NCBI GenBank assembly: GCA_963756575.1
Contig: CAVWOM010000004.1
Coordinates: 13,608 to 77,607 of the forward strand
Length of the DNA: 64,000 nucleotides
Direction: 5' to 3'
From: Palsa-504 sp963756575
Lineage (GTDB): Bacteria > Actinomycetota > Actinomycetes > Streptosporangiales > Streptosporangiaceae
Shown: positions 52,914 to 61,707 of the stretch, one piece after another
Layout of the letters: each line of letters begins with the position of its first letter
Position numbering within the stretch: the first letter of the stretch is position 1
The notes under the pieces: generated by a model
Told to the model about the DNA's origin: nothing
The model's database searches: none
Seen by the model: only the letters and a program-made list of their open reading frames with translations
Position numbers and translations under genes: made by a program

Positions 52914-54770
52914 ATGTCCGAGCCAGAATCCGTGTCGCGGGATGAGCCGCCGGCCACCTCGGCGGTAGCCGTGGCCGACACTGGAGCCGAGCTTCGCGCC
53001 GACCGCGAGGCAGGCGCCGAGACTGGCCCCGCGAACACCGCAGACGATGCCTCGCGGGAGCATCGTCCCTGGTGGCGGGACCTGCGGCTGATCCGGCTGG
53101 CCTGGCTGGCCGGCCTGATCGTGGCCGGGATCGGGCTCTACCTGTGCTACCTGCACATCTCCCGGACCGCGCGGGTCAGCTCCGACGGCGCGTCGAACGC
53201 GCTGCAGGCCTGGGCCATGCTGCACGGCAATCCGATGCTGCGCGGCTGGACCGTGACCGATGTCTCCTTCTACACCACCGAGCTGCCCGAGTACATGCTC
53301 GTGGAGATGGTCCGCGGGCTGCAGGCGGACGTGCTGCACGTGTCGGCGGCCATCAGCTACACGCTGGTCGTGCTGACCGGGGCGATGCTCGCCCGCGGGC
53401 GAGCCACCGGCCGTGAGGGCGCCGTCCGGATGCTCATCGCCGCCGGGATCATGATCGCGCCGCAGCTCGGCCCCGGCGTGTTCATCCTGGTCTTCCAGCC
53501 CGACCACATCGGCACCCAGGCGCCCTTGCTGCTGACCTGGCTGGTGCTCGACCGCTTCCCGCGCCGCTGGTACACCCCCGTCCTGATCTGCGTCATGCTG
53601 GCCTGGGTTAACCTGGCCGACCAGCTGGGCCTGCTGATCGGGGTGGCCCCGCTGGCCGTGGTCTCCGCCATCCGGGCCTACCAGGCCCTGGTCCAGCGCC
53701 GGGAAGGGCTGCGCGCGGCCTGGTTCGACCTGTCGCTGGTGCTGGCGGCGGGTACGTCGGCCGGGATCGCCTCGGAGGTGGTCAGGCAGATCGGCGCGCA
53801 CGGCGGCTATTCGGTACTCCCGGTCAACAACGCGCTGGCCCCTGTCAGCGAGATGTCGGCGCACTCCTGGCTCGCTGTGGAGAGCGTGTTCGGGCTCTAC
53901 GGCGCGGATTTCTTCGGCATCACCTCACCGGGCCTGGACGTCGGCATCGCCTTCCTGCACCTGATCGGCCTGGCCCTGGCCGTTACCGGGCTCTGGATCG
54001 TCCTGCGGCACTTCTTCCGCTGTGAGGACCGTGTCGCCCAGATACTGGCCCTCGCGATCCTCATCAACCTGGCCGCCTACCTGCTCAGCACCGTGCCCAC
54101 CACCTACTGGAGCGCCCGCGAGCTAGCCGGCGTGCTGCCGGCCGGCGCCGTGCTGGCGGGCCGGATGCTCGGCCGCCGCTTCCTGGCCGTCCGGCTGGTC
54201 CCCGCCCTGTCCGTGGCGCTGGCCTGCTACCTGGCGGCACTCGGCTACTCGGTCGCCCAGCCGTCGCGCCCCGCCATGACCCAGGACCTGGCCGGCTGGC
54301 TCGTCGCCCATCACCTGACGTACGGCCTCAGCAGCTACGGCATCGCCAACGCCACCACCTTGGCCAGCGGGGGCGCCGTCAGCGTCCGGTCGGTGAGCTT
54401 CAGCGACAACGACGCCGCCCCGGGCCCGTACGAGTTCGACCAGAGCTGGTACGACCCGAGCCGGCACAACGCCAGCTTCGTGGTGCTGATGAACCCGCCC
54501 GTCCCGCTGGATGAGATCGCCCCCTGGCAGATCCGCAACAGGTTCGGGCCGCCGGGCCACGTCTACGCCTTCGGCCCCTACGTCATCCTGACCTACGACA
54601 CCAACCTGCTCACCGACCTGAGCCCCTCGCTTCCCCCGCCACCCCAGCCCGGGAGCACGCCGGCCCCGATCCCGCTGTCTTCGCTCTTCCCCACCACCCC
54701 TCCGTCCCACCGCCCCCTCAAAGCCCATCCCACCCCGTCCCCCTCAGCCACCTCCACCTCTACTCCCTAA
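52914..54770 (+). CDS. polytopic membrane protein, possible GT-C type
   Basis: A 618-residue protein with about ten membrane helices after a 55-residue acidic N-terminus. The first extracytoplasmic loop has SSDGASNALQAWAMLHGNP, with an early Asp as in GT-C glycosyltransferases. A soluble C-terminal domain (PYEFDQSWYDPSRHNASFVV) and a Pro/Ser/Thr-rich tail follow. Similar proteins in actinomycetes are annotated as membrane or glycosyltransferase proteins. The GT-C role is inference. Confidence 0.7.
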   Translation: MSEPESVSRDEPPATSAVAVADTGAELRADREAGAETGPANTADDASREHRPWWRDLRLIRLAWLAGLIVAGIGLYLCYLHISRTARVSSDGASNALQAWAMLHGNPMLRGWTVTDVSFYTTELPEYMLVEMVRGLQADVLHVSAAISYTLVVLTGAMLARGRATGREGAVRMLIAAGIMIAPQLGPGVFILVFQPDHIGTQAPLLLTWLVLDRFPRRWYTPVLICVMLAWVNLADQLGLLIGVAPLAVVSAIRAYQALVQRREGLRAAWFDLSLVLAAGTSAGIASEVVRQIGAHGGYSVLPVNNALAPVSEMSAHSWLAVESVFGLYGADFFGITSPGLDVGIAFLHLIGLALAVTGLWIVLRHFFRCEDRVAQILALAILINLAAYLLSTVPTTYWSARELAGVLPAGAVLAGRMLGRRFLAVRLVPALSVALACYLAALGYSVAQPSRPAMTQDLAGWLVAHHLTYGLSSYGIANATTLASGGAVSVRSVSFSDNDAAPGPYEFDQSWYDPSRHNASFVVLMNPPVPLDEIAPWQIRNRFGPPGHVYAFGPYVILTYDTNLLTDLSPSLPPPPQPGSTPAPIPLSSLFPTTPPSHRPLKAHPTPSPSATSTSTP

Positions 54771-54827
54771 CCCCATCCCATCCCGCGTACCGGGTTCATC
54801 GCGCCGGGAACGATGCCCGGGCCGCGT

Positions 54828-56648
54828 TCACGCCAGGCCGAGGAGTTCGGCGGCGGCGTGCGCGCTGGCGCGGGAGGCGCCGTAGGTGGCCAGGTAGGAG
54901 GTGCCCTCCGGGGGATTCCAGAACGGCAGGCCCATCTCGACCAGCACCAGGTCAGGACGCTCCGCGAGCAGGGCAGTGACCAGCGACAACGTCCGCTGGT
55001 CCCGGTGCGCGTCACGGACCGCCACGACGAGCGAACGCCCGGCCGCCGCAGCCAGAATGCCCGCGACGGCGCTGTCCCCAGGCTCTGCGCTGCCACCCGC
55101 GCCGGTGCCCCCGGACTCCGCTGCGCTGCCACCCGCGCCGGTGCCCCCGGACTCCGCGCCGCGACCCGAAGTTCCGCCGCTGCCCGAAGCTCCGCCGTCG
55201 CCCCTGCCGCTGACCGGACCAGAGCCGGTGTCGTTGACCGGCTGGCCAGAGGAGCTGACCCGGTGCACGCTGCCGGGCCGTACCCACGGGCCCAGTCCCC
55301 AGCCGAACTGTCCCGCCGCGATGTTCTCCCGCGGCTCGACCTCGATGATGACCGGGCGGTCCAGGGTCCGGCGCGGCCCGGATGCCCGCACGGCGCGCCG
55401 GGCCGCGACCAGCCCGACGCCCGGAGCCGTACTTTCCTGACCCGGATAATCCGGATCCGTAATATCCGGGCCAGTAATGTTCAGGACCGCATCAGCCGGC
55501 CCCGCGCCGGCCCCGGCCGCACCGGAACCCGCCACACCAGGCCCGGCCACACCGGAACCCGCCACACCGGAACCCGCCACACCGGAACCCGCCACACCAG
55601 GGCCGGCCGCGCCGGACAACCGGGCTCGCGCCAGGCCCCCGCGCAGGCGCGCGACCCGGTCGGCCGCCTCCTCCAGCCGCGCCCCGGCAAGATCGCCGTC
55701 GCGGACCGCGGCCACCAGGGCATCGCGGACCGCCAGGTACTCGGCCTCGCTGCCTTCCCGGCCCAGGCACAGCAGGTCGGTGCCCGCCGCCACGGCCCGC
55801 ACCGCGGCCCCCGGGATACCGAACATGTCCCTGACCGCCCGCATCTCCAGCGCGTCGGAGACGATCACCCCGGTGAAGCCGAGCTCGCCGCGGAGCAGCC
55901 CGATGATCGCGGCCGTGGATACCGAGGCGGGCAGGTCGCCCGTGAGCTCGGGTACCCGCAGGTGGCTGGGCATGATGCCGATGCTGCCGGCTCCGATCGC
56001 CGCCTCGAACGGCGGCAGGTCGACCAGCCGCAGCTCGGCCAGGCTGCCCTCGATGGTGGCGATGGCGTCGTGGCTGTCCGTGCCGGTGCGGCCGTGGCCG
56101 GGGAAGTGCTTGGCGCACGCGGCCACGCCCGCGCTCTGCAGCCCGGCCACGGCGGCGGCGGTGTGCCGCGACACCAGGGCCGTATCCGAGCCGAACGAGC
56201 GGGTGCCCACGGCCGGGCTGTCGGCGGCGCCGAGCACGTCGGCGCACGGCGCCAGGTTGAAGTTGATCCCCAGCGCGGCCAGGTCAAGACCGATCGCCCG
56301 GTGGACGGCCTGGGTCAGCCGCACGTCGTCCACCGCGCCCAGGGCGGCGTTGCCCGGGTACGGGCTGCCGTCGGTGTACGCGACCCGGGTGACGTCGCCG
56401 CCCTCCTCGTCGATCGCGATCACCGGGTCGTAGTCCGCGGCCGCCGCGCGCAGCTCGGCGGTGAGCGCGCTCACCTGGCCGGGGGTCACGATGTTCTGCC
56501 CGAAGATGGTGACGCCGCCCAGTCCCCGGCCGAGCGCGCCGAGGATCCAGCCGGGTGCGGACGAATCGGGGAACGGCGGGATGAGGATGGCGTCGGCCAG
56601 CCGGCCGAGCACCGGGTCGGCCGCCCTGATGTCCGTGTCCTGGCTCAT
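54828..56648 (-). CDS. GH3 beta-N-acetylhexosaminidase
   Basis: A 606-residue GH3 enzyme. The NagZ-type motif KHFPGHGRTGTDSHD carries the His/Asp acid-base pair, and SDALEMRAV carries the nucleophile Asp. It releases terminal GlcNAc from chito-oligosaccharides or muropeptides. No signal peptide is seen, so it is intracellular and fits an importer of such sugars. Two low-complexity inserts occur in the C-terminal region (GVAGS pentapeptides and duplicated ESGGTGAGGSA). Coupled to the upstream permease gene by an ATGA overlap. Confidence 0.92.
   Translation of the reverse strand: MSQDTDIRAADPVLGRLADAILIPPFPDSSAPGWILGALGRGLGGVTIFGQNIVTPGQVSALTAELRAAAADYDPVIAIDEEGGDVTRVAYTDGSPYPGNAALGAVDDVRLTQAVHRAIGLDLAALGINFNLAPCADVLGAADSPAVGTRSFGSDTALVSRHTAAAVAGLQSAGVAACAKHFPGHGRTGTDSHDAIATIEGSLAELRLVDLPPFEAAIGAGSIGIMPSHLRVPELTGDLPASVSTAAIIGLLRGELGFTGVIVSDALEMRAVRDMFGIPGAAVRAVAAGTDLLCLGREGSEAEYLAVRDALVAAVRDGDLAGARLEEAADRVARLRGGLARARLSGAAGPGVAGSGVAGSGVAGSGVAGPGVAGSGAAGAGAGPADAVLNITGPDITDPDYPGQESTAPGVGLVAARRAVRASGPRRTLDRPVIIEVEPRENIAAGQFGWGLGPWVRPGSVHRVSSSGQPVNDTGSGPVSGRGDGGASGSGGTSGRGAESGGTGAGGSAAESGGTGAGGSAEPGDSAVAGILAAAAGRSLVVAVRDAHRDQRTLSLVTALLAERPDLVLVEMGLPFWNPPEGTSYLATYGASRASAHAAAELLGLA
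55516..55612 (-). repeat. 15-bp in-frame repeats in the GH3 gene
   Basis: About six copies of a 15-base unit (ccacaccggaacccg on the plus strand) encode GVAGS/GVAGP pentapeptides in a linker after the catalytic domain. A second, 36-base duplication lies at 55087-55158. Confidence 0.85.
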
Positions 56649-57496
56649 CCCTTCACCGCCCCGGCCACCAGGCCGTTGGTCATGCGGCGCTGGACGATCA
56701 GGAAGAAGATCATTATCGGAATCGTGAACAGCGTGGAAGCGGCCATGATCGACCCCCAGTCCACCGTGCCGCGGCCGTAGAAATAGGTGACGTAGATGGG
56801 CAGCGTGTACTTAGCCGTGTCGGTGCCGAGGAAGGTCAGCGCGAAGATGAACTCGTTCCAGGCGAAGATGAACGCGAACACGCTGGTCGCGACCAGGCCG
56901 GGAGCCACGAGCGGGAGCATGATCCGCCAGAAGATCTTCATCGGCCCGGCGCCGTCGATGGCCGCCGCCTCCTCCATCTCGCGCGGGACGGCCGCGACGA
57001 AGTTGCGCAGCATGATGATCGTGACCGGCAGCGAGAACGCGGTGTAGATCAGGATCAGCCCGGCCAGGTTGTCCAGCAGCCCGAGCGAGCGGAAGTCGAG
57101 GAACAGCGCGATCACCATCGCCTGCTGCGGCAGCATCTGCACGATCAGCAGCATGATCAGGTACGAGGTGCGGAACCGGAACCGGAACCGGGCCACCGCG
57201 ATCGCCGCGAGCATCGCGATCAGCGTCGACGCGATCACCGAGGAGAGCGTGACGAACAGGCTGTTCTTCAGGAAGTTCCAGTACGGCAGGCCGATGACCT
57301 TACCGTCGATGACCGAGCGGAAATTCCCCAGCGTCGGGTGCATGGGCAGCGGGTGCGGCGTCAGCGAGAAGATCTCCCGGGCCGGCTTGAACGCCGTCGA
57401 CACCATCCACAAGATCGGGAACAGCGTCACCAGCGCGACGAGCACGCCGAGCACGTTCAGCCCGGCCCGGCGGAGCGTGCGGGATCTGAGCCTCAA
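56645..57496 (-). CDS. sugar ABC transporter permease (NgcG/MalG type)
   Basis: A 283-residue permease with six helices and EAA loop REMEEAAAIDGAGPMKIFW. A TTG start overlaps the stop of the partner permease (TTGA), and the start context and length fit the family. It lies between the partner permease and the GH3 hexosaminidase, pointing to GlcNAc or chitobiose import. No ATPase gene is in this operon, so a shared MsiK-like ATPase such as the one at 26880 would be needed. Confidence 0.9.
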   Translation of the reverse strand: MRLRSRTLRRAGLNVLGVLVALVTLFPILWMVSTAFKPAREIFSLTPHPLPMHPTLGNFRSVIDGKVIGLPYWNFLKNSLFVTLSSVIASTLIAMLAAIAVARFRFRFRTSYLIMLLIVQMLPQQAMVIALFLDFRSLGLLDNLAGLILIYTAFSLPVTIIMLRNFVAAVPREMEEAAAIDGAGPMKIFWRIMLPLVAPGLVATSVFAFIFAWNEFIFALTFLGTDTAKYTLPIYVTYFYGRGTVDWGSIMAASTLFTIPIMIFFLIVQRRMTNGLVAGAVKG

Positions 57497-58542
57497 TTGA
57501 TTGCCCCCTGGCGGACGGACGCCCGGACGTAGCCGACGGTGATGATCAGCAGGATGACCGTGAGGATGAGGGCCAGCGCCGAGCCGACCCCGTAGCTCGG
57601 CGGCATCGTGAACGCCCGGTCGTAGGCGTAGATGCCCAGGTTGTACTCGTCCCGGTTCCCCAGTTCCCCGGTGACCAGGTAGGCCTGGGTGAAGACGCCG
57701 AAGTCCCAGATGATCGACAGCAGCAGCAGGACCAGGAAGATCGGCTTGAGCAGCGGGTAGGTGACCCGCCAGAAGATCCGCCAGGATCCGCCGCCGTCCA
57801 CCCGGGCGGATTCGTGCAGCTCGGCCGGCACGGTCTTCAGCCCGGCGAGCACGCTGACGGCGACGAACGGGAAGCCCTGCCAGACCACGAGCACGGTCAG
57901 CAGCGTGTAGGCCGGCAGCGCCGCGTTCGTCCAGCTGAAGCCGACCCAGTGGCCGCCGCCGCCCAGCCAGGACGGCATCCGGGCCAGCGCCCAGTCGACG
58001 ATCCCGCCGTCCGGGTCGGTGAGCCAGATGAAGATGACGCTGGCCGACACGGCGGGCGTGGCCCAGGCCAGCATGGCCGCGCTCGACACGAACGTGGACA
58101 TCTTCCGGCCGAGTCGGTTCAGCAGCAGCCCGACCATGGTGCCGGTCAGCAGCGTCAGCGGCACCACCACGACCGCGAAGATGAGGCTGATCCGCAGCGA
58201 CAGCCAGAACTGCGGGTCGGACAGGATGGCGCTGAAGTTGGCCCCGCCCACCCACTGGGTCGGCGCCACCCCGGTGAGCTGCGGCAGTCCGTAGTTCTGG
58301 AAGGAGAACTCCGCGATCTGGATCGTCGGCCAGAACAGCAGCAGGCCGATCGCGACCGCGGACGGCAGCAGCAGCGCGTACGGCGTCAGGTGACGGCGGC
58401 GGATGAAGAGCGCGACGCGCTGCCGCGCCCCGGGCTGCCCCCCGGGCCCCTGCGAGCGCCGGGGAGCCGGGCGGGCCGCCGGGGAGGCGGGATCCTCCGA
58501 TCCCGTGCCCCTCCCCGGCGGACCGGAAACGGTTCTCACCAT
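57493..58542 (-). CDS. sugar ABC transporter permease (NgcF/MalF type)
   Basis: A 349-residue permease. A 45-residue disordered N-terminus is followed by six helices, with the EAA loop HESARVDGGGSWRIFWRVTY. The start at 58542 is 16 bases from the binding-protein gene. It forms the pore with the 56645 gene product. Confidence 0.9.
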   Translation of the reverse strand: MVRTVSGPPGRGTGSEDPASPAARPAPRRSQGPGGQPGARQRVALFIRRRHLTPYALLLPSAVAIGLLLFWPTIQIAEFSFQNYGLPQLTGVAPTQWVGGANFSAILSDPQFWLSLRISLIFAVVVVPLTLLTGTMVGLLLNRLGRKMSTFVSSAAMLAWATPAVSASVIFIWLTDPDGGIVDWALARMPSWLGGGGHWVGFSWTNAALPAYTLLTVLVVWQGFPFVAVSVLAGLKTVPAELHESARVDGGGSWRIFWRVTYPLLKPIFLVLLLLSIIWDFGVFTQAYLVTGELGNRDEYNLGIYAYDRAFTMPPSYGVGSALALILTVILLIITVGYVRASVRQGAIN

Positions 58543-58558
58543 GGGGAGACTAGCCCGG

Positions 58559-59914
58559 CTAACCTTGGCTGCCGTTGTTGAGGACGTTCTGCAGCTTGGT
58601 GTTGGCGGCGGTCACCGTCGAGGTGAAGCTGGCCCCGTTCATCAGCTGCTTCATCATCGTGGGGATGATCAGGTCGGTCGCGTCCGCGGTCGCCCAGTTC
58701 TTGGCGTTGAGCGGGGCGATCTGGCTGTTGGTCGCCGCCTTGGCGAAGCCCGAGAGCAGCTGGCTGCTCGAGTAGGTGCCGCCGTTGAGCTGCGAGGTGT
58801 AGGGCGGGAAGAAGCCCTGGGAGTTGGCGAACGAGGTGGAGTTCGGCACCGAGTCCATCACCTGGACCAGGTTCCATGCGGCCGTCTTGAACTTGCTGCC
58901 GGACCAGACCGCGAGGTCGGAGCCGCCGGAGAAGACCGGTGCCGGGCTCGGGCCGTTCTCGCTCGGGATCGGGAACGAGGCCCAGCTGGACTTGCCGACG
59001 GCGTTGGCCGGGAAGGTGCCCGAGGCCCACGGGCCGTCGATGTACATGTCGAGCTTGCCGAGCGCGAAGTCCTCGTTCGCGCCGCCCGAGGTCGCGCCGA
59101 CGTTGCCGAGCTCGGTCTGGCCGATGTACTTGGACGGGGAGACGTGGTCGGTCCGGAACAGGTCGACGTAGAACTTGATGCCCGCCTCCGACTGCGGTGA
59201 GGTGAGCTGCGCGACCCACTTGCCGCCCTGCTGGGTGGCGATCTGGCCGCCCGCGCCCCAGATGAAGCTGGCCACGGCGGGGCTGTCATAGGTGGGCGCG
59301 CCCAGCCCGTAAGTGCCCGGGTTCTTGGCCATCAGCTTCTTCGCGTCGGTGACCAGGTCCGCCCAGTTGGTGGGCGGGCTGGTGATGCCGGCCGCCTTGA
59401 ACTGGTCGGTGCGGTACCAGATGCCGCGCACGCCGCCGAACCACGGGACCGCGTAGACGGTGCCGCTCTGCGTGTCGTTGGCCAGCATGCCGGACACCAC
59501 GTTGGACTTGTTGGACCAGGAGTTCACGTTGGTGGTGATGTTGGCCAGCATGCCGAGCGACGCCTCGGTGGGCGTGTCGGTGTTGCCGAGCTCGGTGATG
59601 TCAGGGGCGTTCTTGCCGCTGGACAGGGCATTCGTCCAGTCCTGGGTGCGGTTGGTCCAGGGGACGAAGACCACCTTGACCTTGGTCTTGGCGTAGGCCG
59701 GGTTGCTCTTGTGGAACTGGCTGATGACGCTGTTCATCCAGGTGACCTGCGCGGGCGTGGACGAGCCCATCCGCCATACCGTGAGCTGCGCTGGCGCCGC
59801 CGCTGCGGACGACGACCCCGCCGTCGACGAGCCGCCTGAGCTGCAGCCCGCGATGGCGAGGGCCGCCGCCGTACCCAGCGCGGCGATCGCGGCCGGTGTC
59901 TTCCTGAGTCTCAC
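58559..59914 (-). CDS. sugar-binding lipoprotein (chitobiose/GlcNAc-type importer)
   Basis: A 451-residue binding protein: a basic start, lipobox LAIAGC, a Ser/Gly linker, then a CUT1-type domain (LTVWRMGSSTPAQVTWMNSV, VYAVPWFGGVRGIWYRTDQF, FSGGSDLAVWSGSK). The GTG at 59914 has GGAAGGAG at suitable spacing. It is first in the operon SBP-permease-permease-GH3. The substrate is inferred from the hexosaminidase and ROK regulator. Confidence 0.9.
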   Translation of the reverse strand: MRLRKTPAAIAALGTAAALAIAGCSSGGSSTAGSSSAAAAPAQLTVWRMGSSTPAQVTWMNSVISQFHKSNPAYAKTKVKVVFVPWTNRTQDWTNALSSGKNAPDITELGNTDTPTEASLGMLANITTNVNSWSNKSNVVSGMLANDTQSGTVYAVPWFGGVRGIWYRTDQFKAAGITSPPTNWADLVTDAKKLMAKNPGTYGLGAPTYDSPAVASFIWGAGGQIATQQGGKWVAQLTSPQSEAGIKFYVDLFRTDHVSPSKYIGQTELGNVGATSGGANEDFALGKLDMYIDGPWASGTFPANAVGKSSWASFPIPSENGPSPAPVFSGGSDLAVWSGSKFKTAAWNLVQVMDSVPNSTSFANSQGFFPPYTSQLNGGTYSSSQLLSGFAKAATNSQIAPLNAKNWATADATDLIIPTMMKQLMNGASFTSTVTAANTKLQNVLNNGSQG

Positions 59915-60251
59915 TGCTGGCTCTCCTTCCGGTGATCCGGGTATTCGGGGAGATGATCCGATGGTTCGGGAGGTGATTCGGTGAGGTGATCTGGGTGGTT
60001 CGGGGGGAGTCGATCCGAGCGGTTCGGGGGAGGTCATCCGGAGGTCCGGGGGAGGTGAACTCTGGTGTCGGAGTGTGCTGCTAGCCCGTCGAGGGCAAAC
60101 TATCAGGAAACTTTCCTATAAGATAGTCTCGGTTGTCGCATGTTGCCGTTTAGAGACCAAAGTCTTCTCCGCGCGAGCGTGACCTGGGCCGGAATGCGGA
60201 GACCGGGCAGGTTACGGCACACTGGGCCACGGGATGAAAGAAGGGACCCCG
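59915..60251. other. intergenic with degenerate repeats
   Basis: 59930-60055 holds six or seven degenerate copies of a unit like gatccgggtggttcgggggag, in the leader of the leftward operon; no gene is seen there. The operator at 60099-60127 lies between these repeats and the divergent ROK gene. Confidence 0.6.
60099..60127. promoter_or_regulatory. palindromic operator, probable ROK repressor site
   Basis: A core aggaaa-c-tttcct (60105-60117) is flanked by outer arms actatc (60099-60104) and gatagt (60122-60127). The dyad lies between the divergent sugar operon and the ROK gene, so one repressor could control both. AT-rich AGGAAA/TTTCCT dyads are typical of ROK-family operators. Confidence 0.7.
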
Positions 60252-61451
60252 ATGCAGTCTCAGCCCGGAACCCGGGGCCGGCCCGGCACGCCGAGCCTGC
60301 TGCGCGAACTGAACGACCGCGCCGCGCTCGATCTCCTGCTCGGCGGCGAGATGCTCACCCGGTCCCAGATCAGCGAGTTCACCGGGGTCTCCAAGGTCAC
60401 GGTCTCGCAGATGCTGACCAGGCTGGAGGACCGCGGCCTGGTGACCATCGCGGGCGAGCAGGCCGGCGGCCGCGGGCCGAACGCCGCGCTGTACTCGGTC
60501 GTGCCCTCGAGTGCCTACGTGGCGGGCCTGTACGTCGAGTCGGACCTGGTCAGCGCGGCGGTGGCCGACGTCACCGGCCGCCGGGTGGCCGAGGTCAGCG
60601 GTAACCCCAACGGCTCTGACGACCCGGTCGACCTGGTCCGCCGCACCGTGGAGCGGGCGTGCGCCGCGGCCGGCCTCGAGGTCACCCGGCTGAGCGCGCT
60701 GGTAATCGGCAGTCCCGGCGTCGTCGACCCGCGGACCGGTGACCCTCAGCTGGCGGTGAACCTGCCCGCCTGGCACGAGGGCGCGCTCGACGCGCTCAAG
60801 GGCGCCTGGCACACGCCGGTCGTGATCGAGAACGACGTGAACCTGGCCGCGATGGCCGAACGGGCCGACGGCGCGGCGGCCGGGGCCGATGATTTCGTCC
60901 TGGTCTGGCTCGGCGTCGGCCTCGGCCTGGCCACCATGCTGGACGGGCGGCTGCACCGCGGCACCACGGGGGCGGCGGGCGAGATCGGCTACCTGCCGGT
61001 GCACGGCGCGCCGCTGCACACCGACATCAGGCACCCGGCCAGCGGCGGCCTCCAGTTCCTGGCCGGCGGCAGCGCGGTGCGCGAGCTCGCGGCCCGGCAC
61101 GGGTTCACCGCGCCGACGCCCGCCGAAGCGGTCCGGGCCGCCCTCGCCGCGGCCGGCTCCGCGGCCGCCGAGGCGTTCCTCGGTGAGCTCGCCCACCGGG
61201 TGGCGGTCGGGGTCGCCTCCGTCTGCGTCGTCATCGACCCGGAGCTGGTCGTGCTGGGCGGTGAGGTCGGCCGGGCCGGCGGCACCGTCCTGGCCGACCG
61301 GGTCGCGGCCGCGGTGGCGAGCATCTGGCCCTCGCGGCCGCGCGTGGTGCCGACCAGCGTTCCCGGCGAGCCCGTGCTGCGCGGCGCCATGCAGGCAGCG
61401 GTGGCCCAGGCCCGGACCGCCCTGCTGGCCTCGGTCGCCGACCGTCAATAG
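60252..61451 (+). CDS. ROK family transcriptional repressor
   Basis: About 399 residues. An N-terminal winged HTH (MLTRSQISEFTGVSKVTVSQ, then MLTRLEDRGLV) is fused to a ROK sugar-kinase fold (ENDVNLAAMAERADGAAAG, TTGAAGEIGYLPVHG, DPELVVLGGEVG). The usual CxCGxxGC zinc motif is absent (PLHTDIRHPASGGLQFLAGG instead). It probably senses an amino sugar and represses the divergent importer/GH3 operon. The ATG at 60252 follows GAAGGG; 60234 is an alternative. Confidence 0.9.
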   Translation: MQSQPGTRGRPGTPSLLRELNDRAALDLLLGGEMLTRSQISEFTGVSKVTVSQMLTRLEDRGLVTIAGEQAGGRGPNAALYSVVPSSAYVAGLYVESDLVSAAVADVTGRRVAEVSGNPNGSDDPVDLVRRTVERACAAAGLEVTRLSALVIGSPGVVDPRTGDPQLAVNLPAWHEGALDALKGAWHTPVVIENDVNLAAMAERADGAAAGADDFVLVWLGVGLGLATMLDGRLHRGTTGAAGEIGYLPVHGAPLHTDIRHPASGGLQFLAGGSAVRELAARHGFTAPTPAEAVRAALAAAGSAAAEAFLGELAHRVAVGVASVCVVIDPELVVLGGEVGRAGGTVLADRVAAAVASIWPSRPRVVPTSVPGEPVLRGAMQAAVAQARTALLASVADRQ

Positions 61452-61707
61452 CCTCAACCCCAATAATCTCGCAGTGCACTCTAGCCACGCGGCTTCCTTA
61501 CCCTCCGTAACGCTGGCACTCAGGGTTGTCACGTCTCGGCCCGACCTGCGTTACCTGGGTATGGAAACTCCACTGCACGTGCATAATGGTGTGTTAGTGA
61601 AGATCCCGATATGGACAAAGCGCCTCGTGTCTGCGCCTCCTCGTGTTATTGATGGAGTAATCCGAGGAGGTTTTCGACACCAGATGAATAGTTGGGGGTA
61701 ACGGGCT

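Noticed and set aside
59930..60055. CRISPR-like array
   Set aside because: The repeated units are degenerate, adjoining and about 20 bases with no unique spacers; they are simple leader repeats.
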